This document shows, piece after piece, positions 24,949 through 34,372 of a stretch of 64,000 bases of DNA; positions within the stretch are counted from its first letter, which is position 1; every line of letters starts with the position of its first letter. Source of the stretch: RUG14199 sp964629225 (GTDB lineage: Bacteria > Bacillota > Clostridia > Oscillospirales > CAG-272); the NCBI GenBank assembly GCA_964629225.1, contig CAZVQC010000004.1, positions 41,103-105,102 on the forward strand, in the 5' to 3' direction. The translations under genes were made by a program, and so were the position numbers. The notes under the pieces are model-generated. The model ran no database searches and was not told where the DNA came from. It saw only the letters and a program-made list of their open reading frames with translations.

Positions 24949-24978
24949 AGCGGCACGGCGTGACTGTGCCGCTTTTTT
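24949..24978 (+). terminator. Intrinsic terminator after the foldase-like gene
   Basis: AGCGGCAC and GTGCCGCT arms with a 9-nt loop followed by six T. Confidence 0.92.
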
Positions 24979-25021
24979 CGATTAGGTTCGTTTTTGTGTT
25001 TTACGGCGAGGGAAAAGGAAA

Positions 25022-25711
25022 ATGATCTATCTTATCGAAGACGACCCCAGCATCAGAGATCTGGTGGCCTACACGCTCAATACGACGGGACTCGATGCAA
25101 AGGGCTTTGAAAGGCCATCCGAGTTTTGGAAAGAGATGAAAAAAGAGGTACCGTCCCTGGTGCTTCTTGACATAATGCTGCCGGAAGAGGACGGACTTTC
25201 TATCTTAAAGAAGCTCAGAGGAAAGAAAAGTACCGAGGACATTCCCATTATCATGCTGACGGCAAAGGGCAGTGAGTACGACAAGGTGCTCGGTCTTGAT
25301 ACCGGAGCCGACGATTACATACCGAAGCCCTTTGGCATGATGGAACTGATATCGAGGGTCAAGGCGCTTCTTCGCCGTGCCTCAAGAGGTGTTGGGGAAC
25401 GAAGCTCGGATGCGGAGGAATACCGTGTCGGGGAACTTGCCGTATTCCCGAAAAAATACGCAGTATTTGTGAACGATACACCGGTCACTCTTACCTTGAG
25501 GGAATTTGAACTGCTTTTGTGTCTTTTGGAGAACAGAGGTATCGTAATGTCCCGTGATGCCCTTCTTAACAACGTATGGGGTCACGATTTTGACGGGGAG
25601 AGCCGCACGGTGGACGTCCACATCAGAACGCTCCGTCAGAAACTTGGTGAGGCAGGCGGCCTTATTGAGACCGTTCGCGGGATTGGCTACAAAATAGGAG
25701 GAGAGCTTTGA
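25022..25711 (+). CDS. OmpR/PhoB-family response regulator
   Basis: A 229-aa DNA-binding response regulator. The receiver has acidic pocket Glu6-Asp7-Asp8, phospho-acceptor Asp50 (LVLLDIMLP), Thr80 and Lys102 (PKPFG). The C-terminal winged helix carries LTLREFELLLCLLENRG and ESRTVDVHIRTLRQKLG, ending in IETVRGIGYKIG. It overlaps the sensor kinase by 4 bp. Because a Na/phosphate cotransporter with a direct-repeat Pho-box-like promoter follows, it is probably the PhoB/PhoP-type phosphate regulator; the family assignment is firm and the phosphate role is inference from context. Confidence 0.9.
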   Translation: MIYLIEDDPSIRDLVAYTLNTTGLDAKGFERPSEFWKEMKKEVPSLVLLDIMLPEEDGLSILKKLRGKKSTEDIPIIMLTAKGSEYDKVLGLDTGADDYIPKPFGMMELISRVKALLRRASRGVGERSSDAEEYRVGELAVFPKKYAVFVNDTPVTLTLREFELLLCLLENRGIVMSRDALLNNVWGHDFDGESRTVDVHIRTLRQKLGEAGGLIETVRGIGYKIGGEL

Positions 25712-27060
25712 AGGACAAGCTGTTCAAGCACATTTTTTTAGCGTCCATGGCGGCGTTTTTCTTGGCACTTGCTCTGAGCATCGTAGTCTCCTACAAATTC
25801 TTAACCTTGAGCCATTGGGCCGAGCTTGAGGCGGAAGCGGGGTATCTCTCGGCGCTGATAGAGGAAAACGGGTCGGATTTTCTTTTCGGCATAAGTGAGG
25901 ATCAGGATTTCAGAATCACCTTGATCTCACAGACAGGTGACGTTATATTCGACAGTGTCGGCGGCGGAAAAACGGCGGAGGATCACTCGGATAGAGAAGA
26001 ATTTGTTGAGGCGATAAAAAACGGAACGGGACGCAGCTCCAGATATTCCACCACTCTTTCCGAAAAGACCACCAACTTTGCCGTGAAGCTGGAGGACGGT
26101 CTCGTTTTGAGAGTCTCAAACAGTCAGATATCTCTCTTTACTCTCGCAAGGGGAATGCTGTTTCCCTTCGTGATGTCTCTCACCTTCGCTCTTATCTTCT
26201 CGGTCTTTCTTGCATCTCGACTTTCCAAGAGCATCGTAAAGCCCATTATCGCCATCGACCTTGACGATCCGGATGAGAGATTCGTCTATCCGGAAATGAA
26301 GCCGTTGGTGGAAAAAATAGAAAAGCAGAACCGCCAGATCCATGAGCAGATACGGGAAATAAAAGAGGCTCACAGAGAACAGGACGTAATGAGGCGAGAA
26401 TTCACCGCCAACGTGTCCCATGAGCTGAAAACGCCGTTAACTGCGATATCCGGAAGTGCGGAGATAATAAAAAACGGGCTTGTAAAGAATGAGGACATCC
26501 CCCGCTTTGCCGGAAATATCTACGATGAGGCACAGCGGATGATAACTCTCGTTGAGGACATTATCAAGCTGTCACAACTTGATGAAAACGAAGTACCCAT
26601 TGCCAAGGCCCCCCTTGATCTTCTTGAGGTGGCGAAGGCGGCGGCGGGACGCCTTGAAAGAGCGGCGGCAAAGAGAGGGATCACGGTCGATGTCGGAGGA
26701 GACAGCAGTACCGTTATCGGGGTCTCCACCATCGTGGATGAGATGATATTCAACCTCTGTGACAATGCGATCAAATACAATCGGGATAATGGGTCGGTAG
26801 AAGTGACCGTGACAAAGTCTCCGGAAAAAGCGACAGTGTCCGTGAAGGACTCCGGCATAGGTATCCCAAAAGAAGAACTGGGACGTGTCTTTGAAAGGTT
26901 CTACAGGGTCGATAAGAGCCATTCAAGGCAGATCGGAGGCACCGGCCTTGGTCTTTCCATTGTCAAGCACGCAGCGGCCTTTCACGGGGCTGAGATCGGC
27001 ATCACAAGCGAAGTTGGAAGTGGCACCGAGATCACGGTGACCTTTCCTCTTGCAAAGTGA
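25708..27060 (+). CDS. PhoR-like sensor histidine kinase
   Basis: A 450-aa membrane kinase starting at TTG 25708 after AGGAGGAGAG, overlapping the regulator stop. Two membrane helices (about 8-30 and 150-170) bracket an extracytoplasmic sensing region. The DHp domain has ANVSHELKTPL with phospho-acceptor His238, followed by the N box DNAIKYN, G1 DSGIGIP and G2 GGTGLGLSIVKH. The arrangement matches PhoR/WalK-type kinases. No phosphate-transport pst genes are in the window, so the signal input remains unproved. A terminator lies at 27225-27255. Confidence 0.9.
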   Translation: MKDKLFKHIFLASMAAFFLALALSIVVSYKFLTLSHWAELEAEAGYLSALIEENGSDFLFGISEDQDFRITLISQTGDVIFDSVGGGKTAEDHSDREEFVEAIKNGTGRSSRYSTTLSEKTTNFAVKLEDGLVLRVSNSQISLFTLARGMLFPFVMSLTFALIFSVFLASRLSKSIVKPIIAIDLDDPDERFVYPEMKPLVEKIEKQNRQIHEQIREIKEAHREQDVMRREFTANVSHELKTPLTAISGSAEIIKNGLVKNEDIPRFAGNIYDEAQRMITLVEDIIKLSQLDENEVPIAKAPLDLLEVAKAAAGRLERAAAKRGITVDVGGDSSTVIGVSTIVDEMIFNLCDNAIKYNRDNGSVEVTVTKSPEKATVSVKDSGIGIPKEELGRVFERFYRVDKSHSRQIGGTGLGLSIVKHAAAFHGAEIGITSEVGSGTEITVTFPLAK

Positions 27061-27224
27061 TGCACAGCTGCGAAAGCGGAGAGGAACAGATACAGTATCG
27101 CAGCAACACCGGTAACTCAAAGGGGCTGTGCCGGAAAATGTCAAAGCTCGACTCGGTTGTGTTTTATAGAAACACTGACCGCCGGATCTTAGGAAAAAGA
27201 TACCGGAAATGATAATAACGAAGG

Positions 27225-27255
27225 AAACGCTTCCCGATCACGGGAAGCGTTTTTT
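27225..27255 (+). terminator. Intrinsic terminator after the two-component operon
   Basis: AAACGCTTCCCG and CGGGAAGCGTTT arms, loop ATCA, then T's. The 164 bp between the kinase stop and this hairpin hold no gene. Confidence 0.92.
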
Positions 27256-27281
27256 GAAAGAACAGATCGGATAATTGACCG

Positions 27282-27337
27282 TTTTACACGAATTTTACAA
27301 AAGTGGAACTGCAGATTTTACGTTGATGTAGGATAAT
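27282..27337 (+). promoter_or_regulatory. Pho-box-like direct repeats and -10 upstream of the Na/phosphate cotransporter
   Basis: TTTTACA occurs at 27282-27288 and 27293-27299, exactly 11 bp apart. A weaker copy (TGGAACT) is at 27304 and TTTTACG at 27316-27322, then GATAAT (27332-27337) 9 bp further on. PhoB/PhoP proteins bind direct repeats with an 11-bp period placed where the -35 would be, and no -35 hexamer is present here. Confidence 0.65.
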
Positions 27338-27377
27338 CTACGCTGATAATAATTGATAATAATAACGAGGTGTCGCT

Positions 27378-29132
27378 ATGGATATCTTTTCCATCATCTC
27401 CCTTTTGGGAGGGGTCGCCTTCTTCCTCTACGGAATGACAGTCATGTCATCCGGTCTTGAGAGGATGGCAGGCGGAAAACTTGAGCAGATGCTCAAAAAA
27501 ATGACGTCAAAGCCCGTCGCCGCGCTTGCGCTGGGCGCGGGCATCACCATTGCCATCCAGTCGTCATCTGCCGTAACGGTGATGTTGGTGGGACTTGTCA
27601 ATTCCGGGATAATGAGCCTCGGACAGACAGTGGGAGTCATCATGGGCTCCAACATCGGAACCACATTGACTACCTGGCTTCTTGCCATGATAGGCATCGA
27701 GTCCGAAAGCGTTTTTCTTAAAATGTTGAAGCCGGAAAATTTTTCCCTTCTCTTCGCTCTTGTGGGTGCTGTTCTGATAATGAATTCAAAGAATCAGAAA
27801 AAGAAGGACGTGGGTTCGATCTTCCTTGGTTTTGCGGTCCTGATGTTCGGTATGAACCTCATGAGCGATGCGGTGGCACCCCTTGCGGATTCTCCGGAAT
27901 TTTCAAACATGATGACCGCCTTTAACAATCCCCTTCTTGCAGTCCTTGTGGGTGCGATCTTCACCGGGATCATTCAAAGCTCCGCCGCATCTGTGGGTAT
28001 CCTTCAGGCTCTTGCAATGACGGGAGGGGTCAGCTACGGAATGGCGATACCGATAATAATGGGGCAGAATATCGGTACCTGTGCGACAGCTCTTATCTCC
28101 AGTATCGGAGTCAGCAGAAATGCCAAAAAGGTGGCTATCATCCACATATCTTTCAACGTTATCGGCACGGTAGTCTGCCTGTCTGCTTTCTATCTCGTTG
28201 ATGCTTTTGCCAACTTCGCCTTCGTTGACACTCCCATCGGTACCATGGGCATCGCCGTTATCCACACGATCTTCAACATTGTTACGACGGCACTGTTGCT
28301 CCCCTTCATGAAGCATCTTGAGGCCCTCGCCAATCGGATACTTCCCGATAAAAAGCCGAAAGAGGACAAAAAGACGGGCACCGTCCTCGACCCAAGGCTT
28401 CTTGCGACTCCCTCCGTTGCGATTTCCGAGTGCAATGAGGTAACGGTGGAAATGGCGGCCCTTGCGGAAAGGAGCCTTTTTGCCTCCTTTGATACCATCG
28501 GAAACTATTCTGAGAAGGCCGCAGACGCTCTGCTTGAAGCGGAGGAGGAGATAGACGGGTACGAGGACCGGCTCGGAACCTACCTTGTCAGCCTTTCGTC
28601 AAAGTCTCTTTCATCATCCGATTCAAGAAAGGTGTCGAAGATGCTTCACGTCATTGGCGACTTTGAGCGCCTCGGTGACCATGCGGTCAATATCCTCAAG
28701 ACTTCGAAAGAGCTTTGTGACAAGGGACTTTCTTTCTCCGAAAAGGCGACCGAGGAGATCGGGGCTTTGATAACGGCACTGAAGGATATCGTCGAGACTA
28801 CCATCGGCGCCTACAAAAGCGGAAGTGTGGAGACGGCAAAACGAGTGGAGCCCCTTGAGCAGGTCATAGACGGGCTTGTGTCCGAGGTCAAGGAGCGGCA
28901 CATAGAACGTCTTCAGCGGAACAATTGCACGATCGAGATGGGGTTTGTTCTTTCCGATCTGCTCAATAATTTTGAGAGGATCTCGGATCACTGCTCCAAC
29001 ATAGCGGTCACTATAATCGAGCTATCCCACGATACTCTTGACACCCACAAATACCTCAACAACGTGAAGTACGGAAATCCCAGATTCAGCGAGCTGTTCG
29101 ATGAATACGAGGCAAAATACGCACTGAAATGA
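27378..29132 (+). CDS. Na/phosphate cotransporter family protein with C-terminal PhoU-like domain
   Basis: A 584-aa fusion of a Na/Pi-cotransporter (NptA/YjbB-like) and a PhoU-type helical domain. The membrane part carries the two inverted repeats typical of the family, with QSSSAVTVM and GSNIGTTLTT in the first half and QSSAASVGI and GQNIGTCATA in the second. From about 350 a helical region with FERLGDHAVNI and FERISDHCSNIA gives the two PhoU signature segments, which bind metals and couple flux to regulation. It may import or export phosphate. Repeats in the promoter and the neighbouring two-component genes suggest control by phosphate. Confidence 0.92.
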   Translation: MDIFSIISLLGGVAFFLYGMTVMSSGLERMAGGKLEQMLKKMTSKPVAALALGAGITIAIQSSSAVTVMLVGLVNSGIMSLGQTVGVIMGSNIGTTLTTWLLAMIGIESESVFLKMLKPENFSLLFALVGAVLIMNSKNQKKKDVGSIFLGFAVLMFGMNLMSDAVAPLADSPEFSNMMTAFNNPLLAVLVGAIFTGIIQSSAASVGILQALAMTGGVSYGMAIPIIMGQNIGTCATALISSIGVSRNAKKVAIIHISFNVIGTVVCLSAFYLVDAFANFAFVDTPIGTMGIAVIHTIFNIVTTALLLPFMKHLEALANRILPDKKPKEDKKTGTVLDPRLLATPSVAISECNEVTVEMAALAERSLFASFDTIGNYSEKAADALLEAEEEIDGYEDRLGTYLVSLSSKSLSSSDSRKVSKMLHVIGDFERLGDHAVNILKTSKELCDKGLSFSEKATEEIGALITALKDIVETTIGAYKSGSVETAKRVEPLEQVIDGLVSEVKERHIERLQRNNCTIEMGFVLSDLLNNFERISDHCSNIAVTIIELSHDTLDTHKYLNNVKYGNPRFSELFDEYEAKYALK

Positions 29133-29149
29133 AGCGTCCCCGTTGAAAA

Positions 29150-29172
29150 GCCCTGCGGCAATGCCGCAGGGC
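29150..29172. terminator. Terminator between the cotransporter and dnaB
   Basis: GCCCTGCGGC, loop AAT, GCCGCAGGGC; convergent genes end on both sides. The T runs are short, so efficiency is uncertain. Confidence 0.75.
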
Positions 29173-29184
29173 ACTTTTCGTCTT

Positions 29185-30525
29185 TTATCGTTCTTCTTCG
29201 ATACCGTCCTCCTCGACGGTGACGAACTTAGTGTACTGTCCCATCCAACCCATTTTAATGTTGCCTTGGGAGCCGTGACGGTTCTTTGCGATGATGATCT
29301 CCGCTTTGTTCTGCTTTTCCGGATCATCCTTGTCGTACTCGCCGGGGCGGTAGATGAACATTACTATGTCGGCATCCTGCTCGATAGCACCGGAGTCTCT
29401 TAAGTCGGACAGAACGGGACGGTTGTCCGGTCTTTTATCCGAGGCACGGGAGAGCTGGGCGCAGGTGATGACCGGAATAGCGAATTCCTTTGCCATCAAT
29501 TTGAGGTTTCTCGATATCTCGGCGATCTCTTGGACTTTGTTCTCTATTCTGCGTTCGCTCTGCATAAGGCCCAAATAGTCGATGACTACCAGCCCCACGT
29601 CCTTGATACGGCGAAGCTTTGACTTGATGCCGGTGACGGTGACTCCCGTGGTGTCGTCTATGAGGATCTCACAGCCGGTGAGCCTGGAGGCGGCACGCAG
29701 AAGCTTTTCCCAATCCTCGTCATCGAGAGTACCGGAACGCAGCTTGTAGGAGTCCACCAGAGCCTCACTTGACAGAAGTCTCGTTGCAAGCTGTTCCGTG
29801 GACATCTCAAGGGAGAAGATGCAGACTTTTTTCTTGCTCTTCATCGCCGCATTGACGGCTATGTTCATGGTGAAAGCAGTCTTTCCCATTCCGGGACGGG
29901 CCCCTACGAGCACGAGGTCTCCCTTTCCCATTCCCACAAGGACGTGATCCACTCCGGAAAAGCCGCTGGGCATTCCGATGGCGGCCTCTCGGTTGGTAGA
30001 AAGCTCGTGAAGTCGGTTAAATGACATCATGATAGCGTCTTGGATCTTGACGAAATCATGTGTCTCTCTTTGCTCCGCAATGGAATAGATGCGCTGTTCT
30101 GCCGATTCCAGGAGACGCTTTGTGTCCTCCGTCTCGGCATAGGCATCATTTGTGATCTCTGTGCAGGCTCCGATGAGGGCGCGGAGTATCGACTTGTCCC
30201 TAACGATCTTGGCGTAATCTGTGACGTTCGATGCAGTGGGGACGGTCTCGGAGATCAGGCTGATGTATTCTTTCCCGCCGGTCTCATCATAGGCTCCGCT
30301 TTTTACAAGCTCATCAATTAGAGTGATGATGTCGATGGTCCGGCTCTTCAGATACATCGTCTGCATGGCGGAAAATATCTGCTTGTGCTCCGGGAAATAG
30401 AAGTCGTCGCTCGTTATGATGCCGACTACGGAGTCCATGCTGTCCGGTTTTATTAATATCGCACCCAAGACGGATTGCTCCGCCTCAAGGGATGCCGGCA
30501 GTTTTCTTGAAAGTTCCTCGTTCAT
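29185..30525 (-). CDS. dnaB: Replicative DNA helicase DnaB
   Basis: Hexameric 5'-3' helicase of the replication fork (called dnaC in Bacillus). The 446-aa length is normal. The N-terminal primase-interacting domain (about 1-110) opens with LPASLEAEQSVLGA. The RecA-like domain has Walker A GARPGMGKT (208-216), CIFSLEMS, VVIDYLGLM, and the C-terminal DLRDSGAIEQDADIV and AKNRHGSQG segments. No intein is present. It ends the yybS-gdpP-rplI-dnaB group, a conserved Firmicute order, 18 bp after rplI. Confidence 0.98.
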   Translation of the reverse strand: MNEELSRKLPASLEAEQSVLGAILIKPDSMDSVVGIITSDDFYFPEHKQIFSAMQTMYLKSRTIDIITLIDELVKSGAYDETGGKEYISLISETVPTASNVTDYAKIVRDKSILRALIGACTEITNDAYAETEDTKRLLESAEQRIYSIAEQRETHDFVKIQDAIMMSFNRLHELSTNREAAIGMPSGFSGVDHVLVGMGKGDLVLVGARPGMGKTAFTMNIAVNAAMKSKKKVCIFSLEMSTEQLATRLLSSEALVDSYKLRSGTLDDEDWEKLLRAASRLTGCEILIDDTTGVTVTGIKSKLRRIKDVGLVVIDYLGLMQSERRIENKVQEIAEISRNLKLMAKEFAIPVITCAQLSRASDKRPDNRPVLSDLRDSGAIEQDADIVMFIYRPGEYDKDDPEKQNKAEIIIAKNRHGSQGNIKMGWMGQYTKFVTVEEDGIEEER

Positions 30526-30543
30526 TTTGTTCCCCTTGGCGGA

Positions 30544-30987
30544 TCAGTCGGATACTACGACGCTGATCGTTCCGGTGATTTCGGGATAGAGCTTCACGAC
30601 GAGGCTGTAGGTGCCGAAAGCCTTGATGGGGCCGTCGGAAACTATTTTTCTGCGATCCACCTCAAGGGAATGCTGCTTTTTCAGTTCTTCGGAAATGTCG
30701 CTGGTGGTAACGGAACCGTAGAGCTTTCCGTCAGCCCCGGCTTTGCCCTTTATCTTGACCACAACCGTTTCGAGCTTTGCTTTCAACTCCTTTGCGGCGG
30801 CGATCTCAAGATCGATCTTGTGCTGCTTTGAGGCTTCCTTGTTTTTGATGTCATTCATTGCCTTGGCATCGGCGGCAACCGCCAGTCCTTTCGGAAAGAG
30901 GAAGTTCCTTGCGTATCCGTCGGAAACGGTGACCACCGAGTCCTTTTTACCCTGTCCTTTTACGTCTTTCAAAAGTACTACCTTCAT
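30544..30987 (-). CDS. rplI: 50S ribosomal protein L9
   Basis: Binds the base of the L1 stalk on 23S rRNA and helps keep reading frame. The 147 aa have the L9 N-terminal motif MKVVLLKDVKGQGKK, then VSDGYARNFLFPKGLA, a long connecting helix and a C-terminal domain with GKLYGSVTTSDI. It overlaps the end of gdpP by 4 bp, so translation is coupled. Confidence 0.98.
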   Translation of the reverse strand: MKVVLLKDVKGQGKKDSVVTVSDGYARNFLFPKGLAVAADAKAMNDIKNKEASKQHKIDLEIAAAKELKAKLETVVVKIKGKAGADGKLYGSVTTSDISEELKKQHSLEVDRRKIVSDGPIKAFGTYSLVVKLYPEITGTISVVVSD

Positions 30988-33017
30988 TTTTGTGTCTCCT
31001 TTTTTCTTTCATTGACGGTGCTTTCGTCAAAGTATTTGTCGATGGCATTTTTCAAGAGCTCAACTACTTTTTCCATGTCGGCGCCCTTGATTTGAGCGCC
31101 TGCCGCATCGAAATGTCCTCCGCCCTTCAACTGTTCGAGGATCAGCTGAACGTTGATGGTACCCACGCTTCTTGCGGAGATGTGGATGGCATCCGATATC
31201 TGCATCAGCACGAAAGATGCCTTGATGCCTTTGAGCTCAAGTAATTTGTCTGCGGCTCTCGATGCGGGAATGTTGTCGTCGCTGTCTCCGACCCCTTCTC
31301 CGATGGCAATCGCCGTGATATCACGGTAGATTATTATGTTGGAACGGAACTTGTTTTCCCTTTCGTAATCGTCAAGGGACGTCTTAAAGAACTCTTGGAT
31401 CGCAGATATGTCCGCCCCCCTGTCCTTGAGGTACAGCGCCGCACTGAAGGTTCTGGTTCCGGTGTTCTTTCTGAATTGGTTGGTGTCGAGAAGGATCCCT
31501 GCGAACATGAGATCCGCCTCTCTCGGAAGAAGGAGTTCTTCGGGAAGCACCTGCTCCAGCATCTCACAGACAAGCTCGCAGGTCGCTGATGCGGACGGCT
31601 CGATGTAAGAGAGCAAAAGCTCCTTTGGAAATTCTCCGGTCTTTCTGTGATGGTCGATTATCATGATGTTATCACAACTCTCAACGAGTCTCGGTTCCTC
31701 GAACACGTTGATGTTGTTGACGTCGGCTACGATGAGAAGCGTGTCGGGCCCCACAAGGTCAAGCGCGGTCTCTCCGTCTGTCAAAATGTCGGAATATTCG
31801 GGGACGTCCTTGATCCAGTCAAGACATCTTTCGATACCGCTGAAGGACAGATCGGTGACGATGTTGACTTTGGCACCGCAGAAAAGGCACATTCTCGCAA
31901 TGCCGACGGATGCTCCGAAGGCATCAAAATCCGGGCGTTTGTGAGCCATAATGATGACGTTGGAAGCTTTTGAGATGTGGACCAACATCTCGCTTGCTAC
32001 GATCCTCGCTCTGACTTTTCCCTTCTTCTGGATGGTCTTGGTCCTGCCTCCGTAGATGCTGTGAGAACCGTCACGGTTTTTGACCACCACCTGGTCACCG
32101 CCTCGCTGAAGTGCCATTTCGAGAGCCGCCTGCGCGCCCTTTTCCTTTTCGGCGAAACTGCCGCCGATGTTGGCAATGCCCATGGACACCGTGATGGGAG
32201 TGCTTCCCGAGCCAACTCTTACGTCGCGGATCCGATCCAAAATGTCAAAGCGCCGTGCCACAAGGTCGTCGAATTTTTTTGCCTCAAAGAAGAAAATGTA
32301 TCTGTCTGCCTGGTATTCTTTCAAAATACCGTTGGCTTCCGTTGCGAAATTACGGAGGATGCCTTCTGTCTCCGAAGACGCGTATCGGTACTCCTCCTGT
32401 TCGTGCTGAAGCAGCTCGTCAATATTGTCCACCATGATGTAGGCAACCATGACCTCGTGGTCCGCAAGCTCGCTTTGGGCTTTTTCAAGTTCGGTGATAT
32501 CTCTCAGTGAGTAGAGTTCGTAGAGCTTGCTTCCCACGGAAATATCGGAGACGGAGACTTCGTAGAGCCGTCCGTCCGCAACGGCTCTTGCCGTTTTGTT
32601 TTCATCCGGCTCCGTTATGAAATCGAGAACTTCGGTGGAAAGGGAGCCTCTGAGAGATTTGACGGTCTTGAGTTTTGCCGCCGCATCTCTGTTGTACCAC
32701 AGTATCCTGTCGTCCTCTGCCTCGGCAATGAATGCCGGAAGCTTCACGGAGGTCATGGCAGAGAGCATGATCTCTCCGAGGAGGGGATGCAGCTCGGATT
32801 CTTTGGTCTCAAGGTCGATCTTCGGCCGCATGAAGCAGACCGCAAGGATGATGCAGACCGCATAGAGCCCCAGCATTATCAGTCCGAAATAAAGCGGGTC
32901 GATATCCGAGAATGACACTGCCGCCACGTAGATCGCAAAAAACACTGCGGCGGCAAAGGCCGGAAGAAGGATGCCGAGAAAGCCGTGAGACATGGGCCTC
33001 ATTTTTTTCGGTCTCAT
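30984..33017 (-). CDS. gdpP: Cyclic-di-AMP phosphodiesterase GdpP (YybT)
   Basis: Membrane-bound enzyme hydrolysing c-di-AMP to pApA, which sets potassium homeostasis and cell-wall stress tolerance. The 677-aa length fits the family. Two membrane helices (about 12-33 and 43-63) are followed by a PAS-like domain (about 85-175), a degenerate GGDEF domain (about 180-310) lacking the GGDEF motif, and the DHH/DHHA1 phosphodiesterase domain. Metal ligands are His359, Asp363 and Asp365 (AHKRPDFDAFGA), Asp432 and DHH (455-457). The C-terminal GGGHFDAAGAQ binds nucleotide. Preceded by yybS (43-bp gap) and overlapping rplI. Confidence 0.97.
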   Translation of the reverse strand: MRPKKMRPMSHGFLGILLPAFAAAVFFAIYVAAVSFSDIDPLYFGLIMLGLYAVCIILAVCFMRPKIDLETKESELHPLLGEIMLSAMTSVKLPAFIAEAEDDRILWYNRDAAAKLKTVKSLRGSLSTEVLDFITEPDENKTARAVADGRLYEVSVSDISVGSKLYELYSLRDITELEKAQSELADHEVMVAYIMVDNIDELLQHEQEEYRYASSETEGILRNFATEANGILKEYQADRYIFFFEAKKFDDLVARRFDILDRIRDVRVGSGSTPITVSMGIANIGGSFAEKEKGAQAALEMALQRGGDQVVVKNRDGSHSIYGGRTKTIQKKGKVRARIVASEMLVHISKASNVIIMAHKRPDFDAFGASVGIARMCLFCGAKVNIVTDLSFSGIERCLDWIKDVPEYSDILTDGETALDLVGPDTLLIVADVNNINVFEEPRLVESCDNIMIIDHHRKTGEFPKELLLSYIEPSASATCELVCEMLEQVLPEELLLPREADLMFAGILLDTNQFRKNTGTRTFSAALYLKDRGADISAIQEFFKTSLDDYERENKFRSNIIIYRDITAIAIGEGVGDSDDNIPASRAADKLLELKGIKASFVLMQISDAIHISARSVGTINVQLILEQLKGGGHFDAAGAQIKGADMEKVVELLKNAIDKYFDESTVNERKKETQK

Positions 33018-33060
33018 TTGAAAAACCTCCTGTCAGCTAAAAGGAAATTGGTCGGTGCTG

Positions 33061-34125
33061 TTATTTGTCTCTGTTACGGGAAATAAGGGGCTTTACGATC
33101 TCATCCTTTACGATGCCGAAAGCACCTCCGAACGATACTATAACAAGGGGCAGAAGCAGATCGAAGAACAGCAAAAGGATGAGAAGCGGCCAAAGCATCG
33201 TCACAGACGGCCGGATCACTATCGTGTTGGGGCCGAGCTTCCGGGCGGCAGCCTTCGTTTCTCTCGTTCTTTTGACAATCATTGAAATGCCGACAGTCAG
33301 CATTGCCGGAAACATGACGACGATCACGTTCGTTACCGTAAAGTAGAAAGCGTTTTCGGTCTGAAAGGACGATAGAATGAGTGCGAGGATACCTGCCGAT
33401 ATGAAGACCACCGCCGCTACCGGATCTTTTCCCACGGCGATGGGGTGGGATGTTTTGTCGTTTTTTATCTTTCTTGCGAGAAGGAAGGTAAGGAGAACAC
33501 CTACCGCCGATATGACCTCAAAGAACACGGCGATGAAAGCCGGCATGAGATTGAAGGTCCTGACGAGGGCTTCCGTTATCTGTTGTTCGGTGACTGTGAC
33601 ATTTGAGCCTGCCGCCGATACCGCCGCCTTCATAAGCTCATTCGTTGAGGAGAAAAGCTGATCTAAGAATTCGGATGCTCCGGAAATGATGTTTCCGTAA
33701 CTTTGAAAGATGAAGTACAGAGCTGACAATAGCGAAAAGATCAAAGCGGTTACCGTGGCACTTATTACCGTTCCGAAAAAGGAGACCTTCTTTTCAAGGC
33801 AGATGCCCACGACCGTTCCCAAAACGGCAAAGGAGAATGCGGGGATCAGAGAAGCCGCTGCATCTCTTGAAAGCAGAAATAGCGCCGTTGCCGATATGAT
33901 GGGCGCCGCAAGAAGCACGGCGGGATATTTTGAGGTGGAAAATACTGCGGCGAAGAATATCGATGCCGCAAACATGAAGAAAACGGAGAGGGTGGCGATA
34001 CCGGACAGGGTCCCCAATGCCGTCGCGGCCGCGGTAAAGGCGATGGTCTTGCCAAGAGAGAGTGCGCCGACCCTGTTCTCGGCACAGCCTTTTTCAAAAG
34101 AGGGCACAGCTTTTTCTCCGTCCAT
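33061..34125 (-). CDS. YybS-like DUF2232 membrane protein
   Basis: A polytopic membrane protein of 354 aa, with about eight helices from residue 25 onward. The start is ATG 34125 (MDGEKAVPSF), with GGAG five bases upstream; a longer frame open to 34221 passes through the promoter and is not used. DUF2232 proteins are linked to gdpP in many Firmicutes but have no proven biochemical role. Residues GSNVTVTEQQITEA form an extracytoplasmic loop. It is the first gene of the yybS-gdpP-rplI-dnaB operon. Confidence 0.88.
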   Translation of the reverse strand: MDGEKAVPSFEKGCAENRVGALSLGKTIAFTAAATALGTLSGIATLSVFFMFAASIFFAAVFSTSKYPAVLLAAPIISATALFLLSRDAAASLIPAFSFAVLGTVVGICLEKKVSFFGTVISATVTALIFSLLSALYFIFQSYGNIISGASEFLDQLFSSTNELMKAAVSAAGSNVTVTEQQITEALVRTFNLMPAFIAVFFEVISAVGVLLTFLLARKIKNDKTSHPIAVGKDPVAAVVFISAGILALILSSFQTENAFYFTVTNVIVVMFPAMLTVGISMIVKRTRETKAAARKLGPNTIVIRPSVTMLWPLLILLLFFDLLLPLVIVSFGGAFGIVKDEIVKPLISRNRDK

Positions 34126-34186
34126 TTTTCTCCGTCCTACCTTTCTTTTTCGTATTGACCGATAAGTCACCAATTTATCAAATCCT

Positions 34187-34215
34187 ATTATACCAAAATC
34201 TTCAGGCTTTGTAAA
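34187..34215 (-). promoter_or_regulatory. Promoter of the yybS-gdpP-rplI-dnaB operon
   Basis: Minus-strand TTTACA (34210-34215), 17-bp spacer, TATAAT (34187-34192). Confidence 0.82.
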
Positions 34216-34303
34216 CCGCAAAAATGAAAATAATAGTACAGAGTATCAAGTGGCAGAAAAAGGGCGAGATATCAAAAAAATCCCGAAGCCTTGGCGTTTT
34301 CTG

Positions 34304-34332
34304 TTGCAAAACGGTTTTTTATCTTATATAAT
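34304..34332 (+). promoter_or_regulatory. Promoter of murD and the M42 genes
   Basis: TTGCAA (34304-34309), 17-bp spacer, TATAAT (34327-34332), 41 bp before murD. The next three genes follow with overlaps or tiny gaps, so they share this promoter. Confidence 0.82.
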
Positions 34333-34372
34333 GTAACGAGAACAGAGCAACGCGAGCAAAGCGGAGGAAAAA

